A stretch of 21,861 nt of DNA, from assembly GCF_000721495.1 (NCBI RefSeq), contig NZ_JOHY01000082.1:1-21861 (forward strand). Reading direction: 5' to 3'. The position numbers and the translations under genes were made by a program. The notes beneath the pieces were generated by a model, which saw nothing but the letters and a program-made list of their open reading frames with translations, made no database searches and was not told where the DNA came from. Of the stretch, positions 15,914-21,861 are shown one piece after another. This DNA comes from Streptomyces sp. NRRL F-5123 (GTDB lineage: Bacteria; Actinomycetota; Actinomycetes; Streptomycetales; Streptomycetaceae). Numbering within the stretch: the stretch's first letter is position 1; each line of letters begins with the position of its first letter.

Positions 15914-16426
15914 TCAGTGCGGCACGGCGGCCAGCGCGCGCTCGGCGACCTGCTGCGAGCCGCCGTCGATCTGCACGACGGCGCCCGCCTCGTCGGACGC
16001 CAGCGGCTCCAGCGCCTCGAACTGCGAGTCGAGCAGGCCCGGCGGCATGAAGTGCTGCATGCGCGCGGCCAGCCGGGCGGCGATCAGCTCCTGGGGGCCG
16101 TCCAGGTGCAGGAAGAAGACCCCGGGTGCGGCGGCGCGCAGCCGCTCGCGGTAGCGGCGGCGCAACGCCGAGCAGCTGACGACGCCGCCGCGGTCGCCGC
16201 GGTCGGCGACCCAGGCGGCTATGGCGTCGAGCCACGGCGCACGGTCCGCGTCGTCCAGCGGGTGCCCGGCCGCCATCTTGGCGATGTTGGCCGCCGGGTG
16301 GAAGTCGTCGGCCTCGGCGTACTCCACCCCCAGCCGCTCGGCGAGCAGGCCGCCGACCGTCGACTTGCCGGAGCCGGAGACTCCCATGACCACGATCACC
16401 GGCCGCGGTGCGGGTCCAGCCGTCAT
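15914..16426 (-). CDS. gntK: Gluconokinase, 170 aa
   Basis: Cytoplasmic kinase phosphorylating gluconate to 6-phosphogluconate with ATP, feeding the pentose phosphate pathway. The P-loop GVSGSGKST is at residues 15-23. Family signatures follow: EADDFHPAANIAKM with the HP pair typical of gluconokinases, PLDDADRAPWL, a VVSCSALRRRYRERLR segment, FLHLDG and MQHFMPPGLLDSQF. The length is usual for the GntK family. The ATG at 16426 has GGAAGG seven bases upstream. It is the first gene of the gntK-gntP operon and divergent from the regulator, the classical arrangement for gluconate uptake. Confidence 0.96.
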   Translation of the reverse strand: MTAGPAPRPVIVVMGVSGSGKSTVGGLLAERLGVEYAEADDFHPAANIAKMAAGHPLDDADRAPWLDAIAAWVADRGDRGGVVSCSALRRRYRERLRAAAPGVFFLHLDGPQELIAARLAARMQHFMPPGLLDSQFEALEPLASDEAGAVVQIDGGSQQVAERALAAVPH

Positions 16427-16628
16427 AGCTCGTGCCTTCCTTTGTACGGATGCGCGCCGGCGCAGCAGCCCGGCGCGGGCCGTACGGCGGTGTGCCGTCC
16501 CCCTTGAATCGGCTACTGCCGGACACCGACCGACCGGCATTGACCAACACTGAACACCTTAGGTACTACTTATTCAAGTCAACGTGATCTAAACGTCATA
16601 CATCTGTGCCAGCCCTTACGCTGTCGTC
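16427..16628. promoter_or_regulatory. Divergent gnt promoter region with GT-N3-AC sites
   Basis: The 202-base interval between gntK and the regulator is AT-richer at 16550-16615. FadR-type regulators bind palindromes with a GT-N3-AC core, and two such cores are present: GTACTAC (16563-16569) and GTCATAC (16595-16601). On the minus strand TTGACT (16582-16577) is a possible -35 box, with TAAGGT as a weak -10 at a short 15-base spacing. The regulator gene has no visible ribosome site, so its message may be leaderless. The sites are seen; their use is inferred. Confidence 0.45.
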
Positions 16629-17384
16629 ATGCGACAGCAGGAACCGCGCCCGCAGCGCGAGGAGCGCCCGGTCCCGCCCCGCCGGTCGGAGGAGGGGAGC
16701 GGCCTGCACTCGCGCGTGCTGGACGAACTCGGCCCGGCCATCGCGTCCGGCGAGCACCCGCCGGGCACCGTGCTGCGCATCGACGAGCTCGAAGCCCGCT
16801 ACGGCGTCTCCCGCACGGTGGTGCGCGAGGCAGTGCGGGTACTGGAGGCGATGCACCTGGTCGAGACCCGGCGCAGGGTCGGCGTGACGGTCCGCGGCGC
16901 CGCGGAGTGGAACGTCTTCGACCCCGCCGTCATCCGCTGGCGCCTCGCCGGCCCCGACCGCTCCCGCCAGCTGCGCTCGCTGACCACGCTGCGCACCGCC
17001 GTCGAACCGGTCGCCGCGGGCCTGGCCGCGGGCGCCGCCACCCCCGGGCAGTGCCGCGAACTGACCGTGCTGGCCGCCGAGATGGCCGCCGCGGGCCGCG
17101 CCGCCGACCTGGACGCGTACCTGGTCCACGACATCGCCTTCCACCGCGTGGTGCTCACCGCGTCCGGCAACGAGATGTTCGCCCGCCTCGGCGACGTCGT
17201 CGCGGAGGTCCTGACCGGGCGCACCGAACACCATGTGATGTTCACTGCCCCCGATCCGGCCGCCGTCACCTTGCACGTCCGGGTCGCGGAAGCCGTACGC
17301 GCCAGGGACGCGGGCGCCGCCGAGACGCTGATGCGCGAGATCTGCGTCGGGGCCCTGCACGAGCTGGACGTCCTGGCCCCCTGA
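16629..17384 (+). CDS. gntR: GntR-family (FadR subfamily) regulator of gluconate genes, 251 aa
   Basis: A winged helix-turn-helix of the GntR family occupies about residues 25-95: PGTVLRIDELEARYGVSRTVVREAVRVLE, with the wing ending in VGVTVRG. A C-terminal FCD ligand-binding domain follows (about 110-245). Its metal- or ligand-binding pattern is visible as HDIAFHRVVLTASGN and the late HVRVAEAVRARDAGAAE segment. It is divergent from gntK-gntP, so it is very probably their repressor, released by gluconate or 6-phosphogluconate. The ATG at 16629 lies only a few bases after a possible TACGCT -10 box and lacks a Shine-Dalgarno sequence, which fits a leaderless message. The symbol is given by context. 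Confidence 0.92.
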   Translation: MRQQEPRPQREERPVPPRRSEEGSGLHSRVLDELGPAIASGEHPPGTVLRIDELEARYGVSRTVVREAVRVLEAMHLVETRRRVGVTVRGAAEWNVFDPAVIRWRLAGPDRSRQLRSLTTLRTAVEPVAAGLAAGAATPGQCRELTVLAAEMAAAGRAADLDAYLVHDIAFHRVVLTASGNEMFARLGDVVAEVLTGRTEHHVMFTAPDPAAVTLHVRVAEAVRARDAGAAETLMREICVGALHELDVLAP

Positions 17385-17503
17385 ACCCCGTGCCGGCCCC
17401 CGTGCCGGCCCGGGTCCGGCCCGTGGTCCGGCGCACACCGTGACGCGTCACCGGCCGCGCGCCCCACCGTCCGGCCGTGGGATTCACCGTCCGGCCGCGC
17501 GCC
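17385..17503. repeat. Short GC-rich degenerate repeats after gntR
   Basis: Two copies of CCCGTGCCGGCC occur side by side, followed by diverged versions (GGGTCCGGCC, GTGGTCCGGC). CACCGTCCGGCCG then occurs twice (17465-17477 and 17486-17498). They may form a terminator-like structure between the convergent genes, but no single clean stem dominates. Confidence 0.4.
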
Positions 17504-17725
17504 TCACCACACCACCGCGGCACCGAACAGCACGAGCCCCACCGCGCAGGCCGCCACCGCCAGGGCGGAACCTCGGCGCAGCAGCACCGGCCGCGCCGCG
17601 CCGAACTGCCCGCTCCTGCGGTGCGCCGGCCACAGGAAGGCCAGGAGGACCAGCACGGCCAGCCCCACCGCGAACGCCCCCTCGGCTCCGCCGCCGAGCA
17701 GCGCCCGGCGCGCCGGGTCGGTCAC
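17504..17725 (-). CDS. Small two-pass membrane protein, 73 aa
   Basis: Two hydrophobic segments (FAVGLAVLVLLAFLWP and ALAVAACAVGLVLFGAAVVW) are joined by a basic loop, HRRSGQFGAARPVLLRRG; the protein ends on the second segment. Codon use is GC-rich at third positions. The GTG start at 17725 has no evident ribosome site and is an estimate. The gene lies between gntR and a coding remnant, and could be a complete small gene or what is left of a longer one. No family was recognised. Confidence 0.5.
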   Translation of the reverse strand: MTDPARRALLGGGAEGAFAVGLAVLVLLAFLWPAHRRSGQFGAARPVLLRRGSALAVAACAVGLVLFGAAVVW

Positions 17726-17730
17726 AACGT

Positions 17731-17925
17731 GTCGAGGAGGCCGAGGTGTTCGCCGCGCAGTTACCCGAGACGGCAGCCCACCTGTGTGGAGACGAGGTCA
17801 CCGAGCACATCCTGGAGCAGTCCGACGAGCGCCCCGATCCGTCCGCGGCGGCGCCCGTGCTGCGGATGCGGGCCGCGACCGATTTCCGGCAGGCCGCAAC
17901 CTTGTGGCCGGTCCGGCGCACTGGA
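17731..17925 (+). pseudogene. Coding remnant of unknown family
   Basis: For about 65 codons one frame shows clean GC-rich third positions and an ordinary soluble-protein composition: EAEVFAAQLPETAAHLCGDE, then VTEHILEQSDERPDPSA and an arginine-rich helix with ATDFRQAATLWPV. No start codon with a ribosome site exists, and codon bias is lost after about 17925, before the sigma gene begins. It therefore looks like the inside of a gene truncated at both ends. I do not recognise the family. Confidence 0.4.
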
Positions 17926-17968
17926 AGGTCGAGAGGGTCCACACGGGTGGGCCGGGACAGGGGTGGGC

Positions 17969-18466
17969 ATGAGGCAGGCCGACGCGGACGCCGCCGTGCG
18001 CGCCTTCGTCGAGGGCAGGCGCACCGCGTTGCTCCGCAGCGCATGGCTGCTGTGCGGCAACCGCGACGAGGCCGAGGACCTGGTGCAGTCGACACTGGTC
18101 AAGGTCGTCCTCGGCGGGCGGCGTCTGGAGTACATCGACAACCTCGAGGCGTACGCCCGCAGAACCCTCGTGAACACCTTCATCGCCTCCCGCCGCCGCT
18201 TCTGGTGGCGCGAGCACGCGTACGGCGAGCTGCCCGAGGGCGTGCAGCCCCTCACCGGCGAGGACGCCGACACGGGACTGGTGGTGCGTGCGGCGCTGGC
18301 CCGGCTGGGGCCCAAGCAGCGCGCCGTGCTCGTCCTGCGCTACTGGGAGGACCTGAGCGTCTCGGAGACTGCCGAGCTGCTGTCGATGCGGGAGAACACG
18401 GTCAAGAGCCACGCCCTTCGGGGGCTGGCCGTGCTGCGAGCCGAGATGACGGAGGCATTCGTATGA
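17969..18466 (+). CDS. SigE-family ECF RNA polymerase sigma factor, 165 aa
   Basis: Short extracytoplasmic-function sigma factor. Region 2 covers about residues 10-75, with LLRSAWLLCGNRDEAEDLVQ and the promoter-melting helix ending in YARRTLVNTFIASRRRF. Region 4 covers about 105-160, with LGPKQRAVLVLRYWEDLSVS and the recognition helix RENTVKSHALRGLAVLR. The WLLCG.RDEAEDLVQ style places it in the actinobacterial SigE group. The ATG at 17969 has a G-rich stretch just upstream. Its stop overlaps the next start in ATGA, so it is translationally coupled to the membrane protein that follows, which is likely to control it. Confidence 0.94.
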   Translation: MRQADADAAVRAFVEGRRTALLRSAWLLCGNRDEAEDLVQSTLVKVVLGGRRLEYIDNLEAYARRTLVNTFIASRRRFWWREHAYGELPEGVQPLTGEDADTGLVVRAALARLGPKQRAVLVLRYWEDLSVSETAELLSMRENTVKSHALRGLAVLRAEMTEAFV

Positions 18467-19248
18467 GTGACGCGCAACAGGAGTACGAGGTAAGGGAGTT
18501 GCTGGAGCGGGCCCTCCCCGAGGCGGGGCTGCCGACCGTGAGCACCGAGGCGGTGTACGCCGGGGCCGCGCGGACACGGAGGCGGCGCCGGGCGGCGGTG
18601 ACCGGCACCGCCCTGCTGGCCGTCACCGCGGCGGTCGTCATCGAGTCCCTGGCGGCCGCCCCGACGAACTCGGGCGCACCGCCCGCCGCCGCGCCCGCGC
18701 ACGTCCGGGGCGGGGGCCGTACGGCGACGCTGGCAACGCTGCTTCCCCCGCGGGTGGGATCGGTCGAGCAGATCGACGCGGGCGCGCCGCCCGGGAGCGG
18801 CGCGGTGGACCCCGGCAAGGCCCAGGGGCGTGGGCCGCTGGACGGACAGTACGCCGTACGCCGGGACGGAGGCGCCGGCTACCTCTCTGTCGGCCTGCAC
18901 AGCCGCGCGGACGCCGCCCAAAAGAGCGGCGGCAGGGGTGGCGAAACCGACCTGTGCGCGGCGGACGCACCACCGGCCCCCCGCCCCGACTGCGTCCGGG
19001 AGCAGCTCCCCGACGGCCGCGTCCTGACCATCTGGAGCGTCCCGGCCGACCGGGCGGGCGCCGACCCGCGCTGGGGCGCGGGCCTGAGCGCCTCACTCAC
19101 GCTCCCCGACGGCCGGGAACTCCTCGCCCGGGACCTCACCGGCTTCCAGGGCACCGGCGGCCTCGGTCCCCTGCTCAACACCACACCGCTGAGCCGGGCG
19201 GAGTTTCGCACGCTGCTGCTCCGGCCGGAGCTGCTGCCCGGGAGCTGA
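18463..19248 (+). CDS. Membrane-anchored protein coupled to the ECF sigma factor, 261 aa
   Basis: A cytoplasmic N-terminus of about 40 residues (YEVRELLERALPEAGLPT, then an arginine cluster TRRRRRAA) precedes one membrane segment at about 46-65 (VTGTALLAVTAAVVIESLAA). An extracytoplasmic domain of about 190 residues with two cysteines (in DLCAADA and DCVREQL) follows. The topology and the ATGA overlap with the sigma gene suggest an anti-sigma-like or sensor partner. No zinc-binding HXXXCXXC motif is visible, so it is not a classical ZAS anti-sigma factor. SigE-group sigma factors in Streptomyces are often followed by such an unnamed partner. GGAGG lies about eight bases before the ATG, inside the sigma gene. 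Confidence 0.85.
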   Translation: MSDAQQEYEVRELLERALPEAGLPTVSTEAVYAGAARTRRRRRAAVTGTALLAVTAAVVIESLAAAPTNSGAPPAAAPAHVRGGGRTATLATLLPPRVGSVEQIDAGAPPGSGAVDPGKAQGRGPLDGQYAVRRDGGAGYLSVGLHSRADAAQKSGGRGGETDLCAADAPPAPRPDCVREQLPDGRVLTIWSVPADRAGADPRWGAGLSASLTLPDGRELLARDLTGFQGTGGLGPLLNTTPLSRAEFRTLLLRPELLPGS

Positions 19249-19383
19249 ACACCCCACCCCCCTACACACCCGAACCGATCACGGACGCGCCGCTGAACAC
19301 GTCTGCGCACGGCGGGCGCGGCACGCCCGCACGTGCCCACATCGCACCCGGTAGCCCGCCCCGCACACACCTCACATCCCGCC

Positions 19384-19411
19384 CCCCACATCCAGCACCC
19401 CACATCCAGCA
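19384..19411. repeat. Perfect 14-bp tandem duplication upstream of the secreted-protein gene
   Basis: CCCCACATCCAGCA occurs twice head to tail (19384-19397, 19398-19411), with a related CTCACATCCCGCC just before it. It ends 18 bases before the ATG at 19430 and may be slippage-prone leader DNA or a binding site. Confidence 0.6.
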
Positions 19412-19429
19412 CAACGGAAGGTCGTCCTC

Positions 19430-20596
19430 ATGAGATGGACACGCACAACCCGCCGGAGCAGCGCCTGGGTGGTGGCGGCACTGGCCGTGGCGGCCGTGGC
19501 GGCGCCTGCCGGGCCGGCCGACGCCGCCAGTCCCCGGTGGCGGGAGTCGGTGCTCCCCGCAGAAGGCGTGGGGGTCGACGGCCTGGCCGCACCGGGCCCC
19601 GCCACGACATGGGCCGCCGCGACACGCGTGGTCCAGGAAGGGAAGGGCACCCGCTTCGAGCAGACCCTCTTCACCACCGACCCCGCCGCGCCGGGCGGCT
19701 GGCGCGAGGTCCCCCTCGACCCGGCGGGCGCCGGGTCACGGGCGAACGCGATCGACGCGTCCTGCGACGGCGACGCGCTGCTCGTCGGCGACTACGACTC
19801 CTCCCTCGGCGCGGTCGTGACGCAGCACGCCCACGACGGAACCTGGTCCCTCGCAGCCGCACCGGTACCCGAGCACACCCTCTACGGCGGGCTGCTCCAG
19901 GTCGACACCCGCACCACCGACGACGCCTGGGCCGTCGGATGGGCGCAGATCGACGACGGGACCGTCCCCGATCCGGACGGCGGACCGTCGCAGCAGCTCT
20001 CCCACCACGAGCCGCTGGTCGAGCACTGGAACGGAGCGGCCTGGCAGAACACGTCCCTTCCCCAGGTCGCCCCCAGCTGGGCGCTGACCGACGTCGAGGC
20101 CCTGGCCCCGGACGACGTGTGGGCGGTCGGCCAGACCGACGACGACCTCCAGCCCGTGCTCATGCACTTCGACGGCACCGCCTGGACCCGCACCCCGACA
20201 CCCCGGTACGCAGGCGTGCAGGGCGAACTGCTCCAGCTCGCTGCCCGTGACGGCACGGTGTGGGCGGTCGGCTCGGCCAAACAGACGCCGGACGCCACTC
20301 CCGCGGGACTGGTGCTCCGCCTGTCGGACGGGGTATGGCGCCAGGTACTCCTCCCGCGCGGTACCGGACGCCTGACCGCCGCGGCAGCCACACCCGCCGG
20401 AATCGCCACCCTCGGCACGGACCCGGACGGCTCGTTCGGCCTCCTGCTCACCGCCACAGGCACCACGGACCTGCACCTGCCCGCCGACGTTCACCTCACC
20501 TCGCTACTGGCCCGCGGCACGACCCTCGCAACGGGCGGCCTGCGTCCTGCAACCGCCACCGAACCGGCCCGCCCCGTCGTCCTCACCACCGGCTGA
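19430..20596 (+). CDS. Secreted beta-propeller-like protein, 388 aa
   Basis: A signal peptide is clear: twin arginines in TTRRSSAW, a hydrophobic core VVAALAVAAVAAPAG, and an alanine-rich cleavage region, PADAASP, around residue 33. The mature protein contains recurring units of about 50 residues with the pattern (D)D.WAVG and W...PLP: DDAWAVGWAQIDD, DDVWAVGQTDDD, GTVWAVGSAKQ. This suggests a beta-propeller of the type seen in exported Streptomyces proteins. No catalytic motif is seen. The ATG at 19430 has GGAAGG about eight bases upstream. It lies 181 bases after the sigma/anti-sigma pair and could be a target of that sigma factor, which is inference. Confidence 0.85.
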   Translation: MRWTRTTRRSSAWVVAALAVAAVAAPAGPADAASPRWRESVLPAEGVGVDGLAAPGPATTWAAATRVVQEGKGTRFEQTLFTTDPAAPGGWREVPLDPAGAGSRANAIDASCDGDALLVGDYDSSLGAVVTQHAHDGTWSLAAAPVPEHTLYGGLLQVDTRTTDDAWAVGWAQIDDGTVPDPDGGPSQQLSHHEPLVEHWNGAAWQNTSLPQVAPSWALTDVEALAPDDVWAVGQTDDDLQPVLMHFDGTAWTRTPTPRYAGVQGELLQLAARDGTVWAVGSAKQTPDATPAGLVLRLSDGVWRQVLLPRGTGRLTAAAATPAGIATLGTDPDGSFGLLLTATGTTDLHLPADVHLTSLLARGTTLATGGLRPATATEPARPVVLTTG

Positions 20597-20927
20597 CCCG
20601 CCCCCGCCGTGCCACCACCACCCAGACCCCCACAGGCTGCGCAGACCAGAACCGTCCAGAGCAGACCAGGGCCGTCCAGAGCAGACCAGAGCCGTCCAGA
20701 GCAGACCGGAGCCGTCCGGAGCCGTCCGGGGCGGCGGCAGCGTCCGCCACGCAACCGACGCCCGTACGGCACCGAGAACCCCGTCACACACGGCACCGCC
20801 CACACAGACCAACAACCTGGCACCGGTAGTGACACCGCTCCACACGTGACACACGATCCGCCCCGACAACAGCACCATCCACACCCTCCACCGGTCAAGG
20901 GTGGCGGAACTGCCAGAGCTACGCGCC
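20597..20927. other. Gene-free interval containing 20-bp tandem repeats
   Basis: No gene is supported. The frames in both directions are repeat-driven and rich in R, P, T or S. The dominant structure is the tandem array at 20641-20720, followed by AT-poor DNA with CACAC-rich strings. Confidence 0.6.
20641..20730. repeat. 20-bp tandem repeat, four units plus a half
   Basis: Four consecutive 20-base units (20641, 20661, 20681, 20701) follow the pattern GCAGACC..., then GCCGTCCAGA, with one to three differences each. An extra ten-base half unit follows at 20721-20730. The period is exact. Confidence 0.9.
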
Positions 20928-21105
20928 GAAAGGCCGGGCCCCGACTCCCCGAGAGATCCGGACCCCGCCCCGTGCACCGCCGCGGCTACTGCATTGACAC
21001 GAGATGACACAACCGACGCCGTAGCGGTACACGGGCGTACAACGCCGCTGGCAGACCGCCCAGTCACAGGCCGGGCCCCGGCTTCCCTCCGTGAGGGAAG
21101 CCGGG
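20928..21105. repeat. Third copy of the helicase 3'-flanking DNA, ending in a strong hairpin
   Basis: From about 20928 the sequence parallels the DNA after the intact helicase (7622 onward). Shared blocks are GGCCGGGCC, GACTCC, TCCGG, TGACACGAG and later ACACGGGCGTAC, in the same order and orientation, although no helicase frame survives here. A 13-bp perfect stem with a three-base loop lies at 21077-21089/21093-21105 and may act as a terminator for the genes on either side. Confidence 0.65.
21077..21105. terminator. Strong stem-loop, probable terminator
   Basis: Perfect 13-bp stem, loop CGT. It lies 41 bases beyond the 3' end of the minus-strand gene ending at 21147 and on the 3' side of the plus-strand gene ending at 20596. 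There is no U-tract, as is common in Streptomyces. Confidence 0.65.
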
Positions 21106-21146
21106 CCCGACCCTTGGGCGCACGGATCGGCCCCGGCCTCACAGTC

Positions 21147-21545
21147 TCAACAGTTCGCGCTATAGCGGATGCACCCGGGTGACGGGGTGTGGTCGGTATC
21201 CCACTGGTGCTGTGTGACCGCCAATACCACTCCGGCCAGGATTGCCACCAGCAGGTGTGCGATCACCGTCCAGTGAGCACGGAATAGTCCCGCGAGAAGT
21301 GCCACGACGAGTACGACGACCAGCAGCACCCACACCCGATCCATATACGCGCGGGTGGCGTCGTCAACCCGCGCTTGGTCACCTTGCGCCGCCCATACCT
21401 CCAGGCCGAGGCCGAATATCGGATCCAGCACGAGCCACGCGGCCTCCAGTAGAAACATGGATATAGCGAGGGCAAGGTCCATACCCCGGGGTGTCTGGTT
21501 CGACCAGGGACGCCGGCGATCCGGTGCTGGAAGGTGACTCGTCAT
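21147..21545 (-). CDS. Small three-pass membrane protein, 132 aa
   Basis: The N-terminus is hydrophilic (SHLPAPDRRRPWSNQTP). Three hydrophobic segments follow: LALAISMFLLEAAWLVLD, VWVLLVVVLVVALLAGLF and WTVIAHLLVAILAGVVLAV. A short polar tail ends in RYSANC. The ATG at 21545 is preferred because RRRPW proteins of this size in Streptomyces usually start close to that motif; an upstream start at 21596 would add a histidine-rich leader. There is no clear ribosome site. GC content is visibly lower than in the neighbours, with several A/T-ending codons, suggesting recent acquisition. It resembles small DUF-type Streptomyces membrane proteins, but I cannot name the family. Confidence 0.65.
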   Translation of the reverse strand: MTSHLPAPDRRRPWSNQTPRGMDLALAISMFLLEAAWLVLDPIFGLGLEVWAAQGDQARVDDATRAYMDRVWVLLVVVLVVALLAGLFRAHWTVIAHLLVAILAGVVLAVTQHQWDTDHTPSPGCIRYSANC

Positions 21546-21764
21546 GGCTGCAGGGTGCCGAGTCCGATGATGATGCGCATGAGTATGCGTACCCAACTCG
21601 GGGTGTGAACAGCCACTCCCATGGTAGGCAGACGAACCGACGCTGGTCGAAAAACAGCAGCCACTTGGTCATCTCACGACAGCAGCCCCGTCCGCGCCCC
21701 CAGCACACAACCAGGACATCAACAACTGCCCCAGAGCCATCCGGACTTGTGTCGGGGTCACGTC

Positions 21765-21861
21765 GGGTGTGTCCAGTTAACGGCTGATCTTGGTTGTTGG
21801 GGTTCAGTTGTTGGCCGGGGTGAGCCGGCCTTCGAAGGCGATCTGGAAGGCGTTCAGGGGT
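21765..21861 (-). mobile_element. End of an IS256-like insertion sequence (cut by the window)
   Basis: The last ~97 bases hold the 3' end of a transposase frame and, beyond its stop, a terminal string GTGTGTCCAGTTAACGGC that looks like an IS end. The remainder of the element lies outside the window. The exact boundary is uncertain because the other end is not visible for comparison. Confidence 0.5.
21804..21861 (-). CDS. Transposase C-terminus (IS256/mutator-like), partial
   Basis: Eighteen codons are visible on the minus strand, reading LNAFQIAFEGRLTPANN before a TGA stop. This resembles the C-terminus of actinobacterial IS256-type (mutator) transposases, which end in an LNAF.I.FEGR pattern as I remember them. 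The catalytic DDE residues are outside the window, so the family call rests on this short tail. Confidence 0.55.
   Translation of the reverse strand, partial: PLNAFQIAFEGRLTPANN

Noticed and set aside
20641..20730. CRISPR array
   Set aside because: The units are contiguous with no spacers, and no cas genes are present.
20609..21007. Plus-strand frames rich in RPEQT over the tandem repeats
   Set aside because: They are translations of the 20-bp repeat with no start signal.

Overview
The window looks like one end of a linear actinomycete replicon, most likely a Streptomyces chromosome arm. The DNA is very GC-rich, GTG starts are common, and the gene families are typical of the genus: SigE-type ECF sigma, SpoIIE-type phosphatase, FadR-type regulator and WD40 proteins. 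The first ~175 bases are a run of closely packed hairpins with three-base loops, the architecture of Streptomyces telomeres. The window appears to begin a few tens of bases inside the true terminus. tap and tpg, the terminal-protein genes, are not present.

Layout. 1-809 is telomeric and subtelomeric DNA without a gene. 810-1846 (minus) is a two-gene operon: a small membrane protein translationally coupled to a helix-turn-helix protein, with a strong inverted repeat just upstream. 2639-4046 (minus) is an overlapping pair of sigma-factor-like proteins, divergent from a small membrane-anchored protein (4322-4741). 5101-7611 is a large superfamily 2 helicase with C-terminal helicase-associated repeats, a hallmark of Streptomyces ends. 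It converges on a seven-bladed WD40 protein (7759-9102, minus) across a shared bidirectional terminator. 9359-10019 holds a 69-residue membrane peptide gene abutting a broken copy of the helicase C-terminus. 10199-11938 (minus) is a PAS-GAF-SpoIIE phosphatase. 11939-13188 is decayed DNA.

13043-13829 is a compact cassette: a SUKH/SMI1-KNR4 gene between two perfect 53-bp inverted repeats. Just beyond it lie a second, tiny helicase relic (13901-13987) and a degraded plasmid/phage-type gene relic. 14427-17384 is a complete gluconate module: permease gntP and kinase gntK on minus, with a divergent FadR-type regulator. 17504-20596 holds a small membrane protein, an ECF sigma factor coupled to its likely membrane partner, and a secreted propeller-like protein. 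20597-21146 contains 20-bp tandem repeats and a third copy of the DNA that follows the helicase gene. 21147-21545 (minus) is a small three-pass membrane protein of lower GC, and the window ends inside an IS256-like transposase.

The most interesting structure is the reiteration of the terminal helicase locus, at four places and all in the same orientation. This suggests repeated recombination at the chromosome end, with the gluconate/sigma block possibly lying between two parts of one ancestral helicase copy. The SUKH cassette between perfect inverted repeats is the best candidate for an undescribed small mobile or invertible unit.
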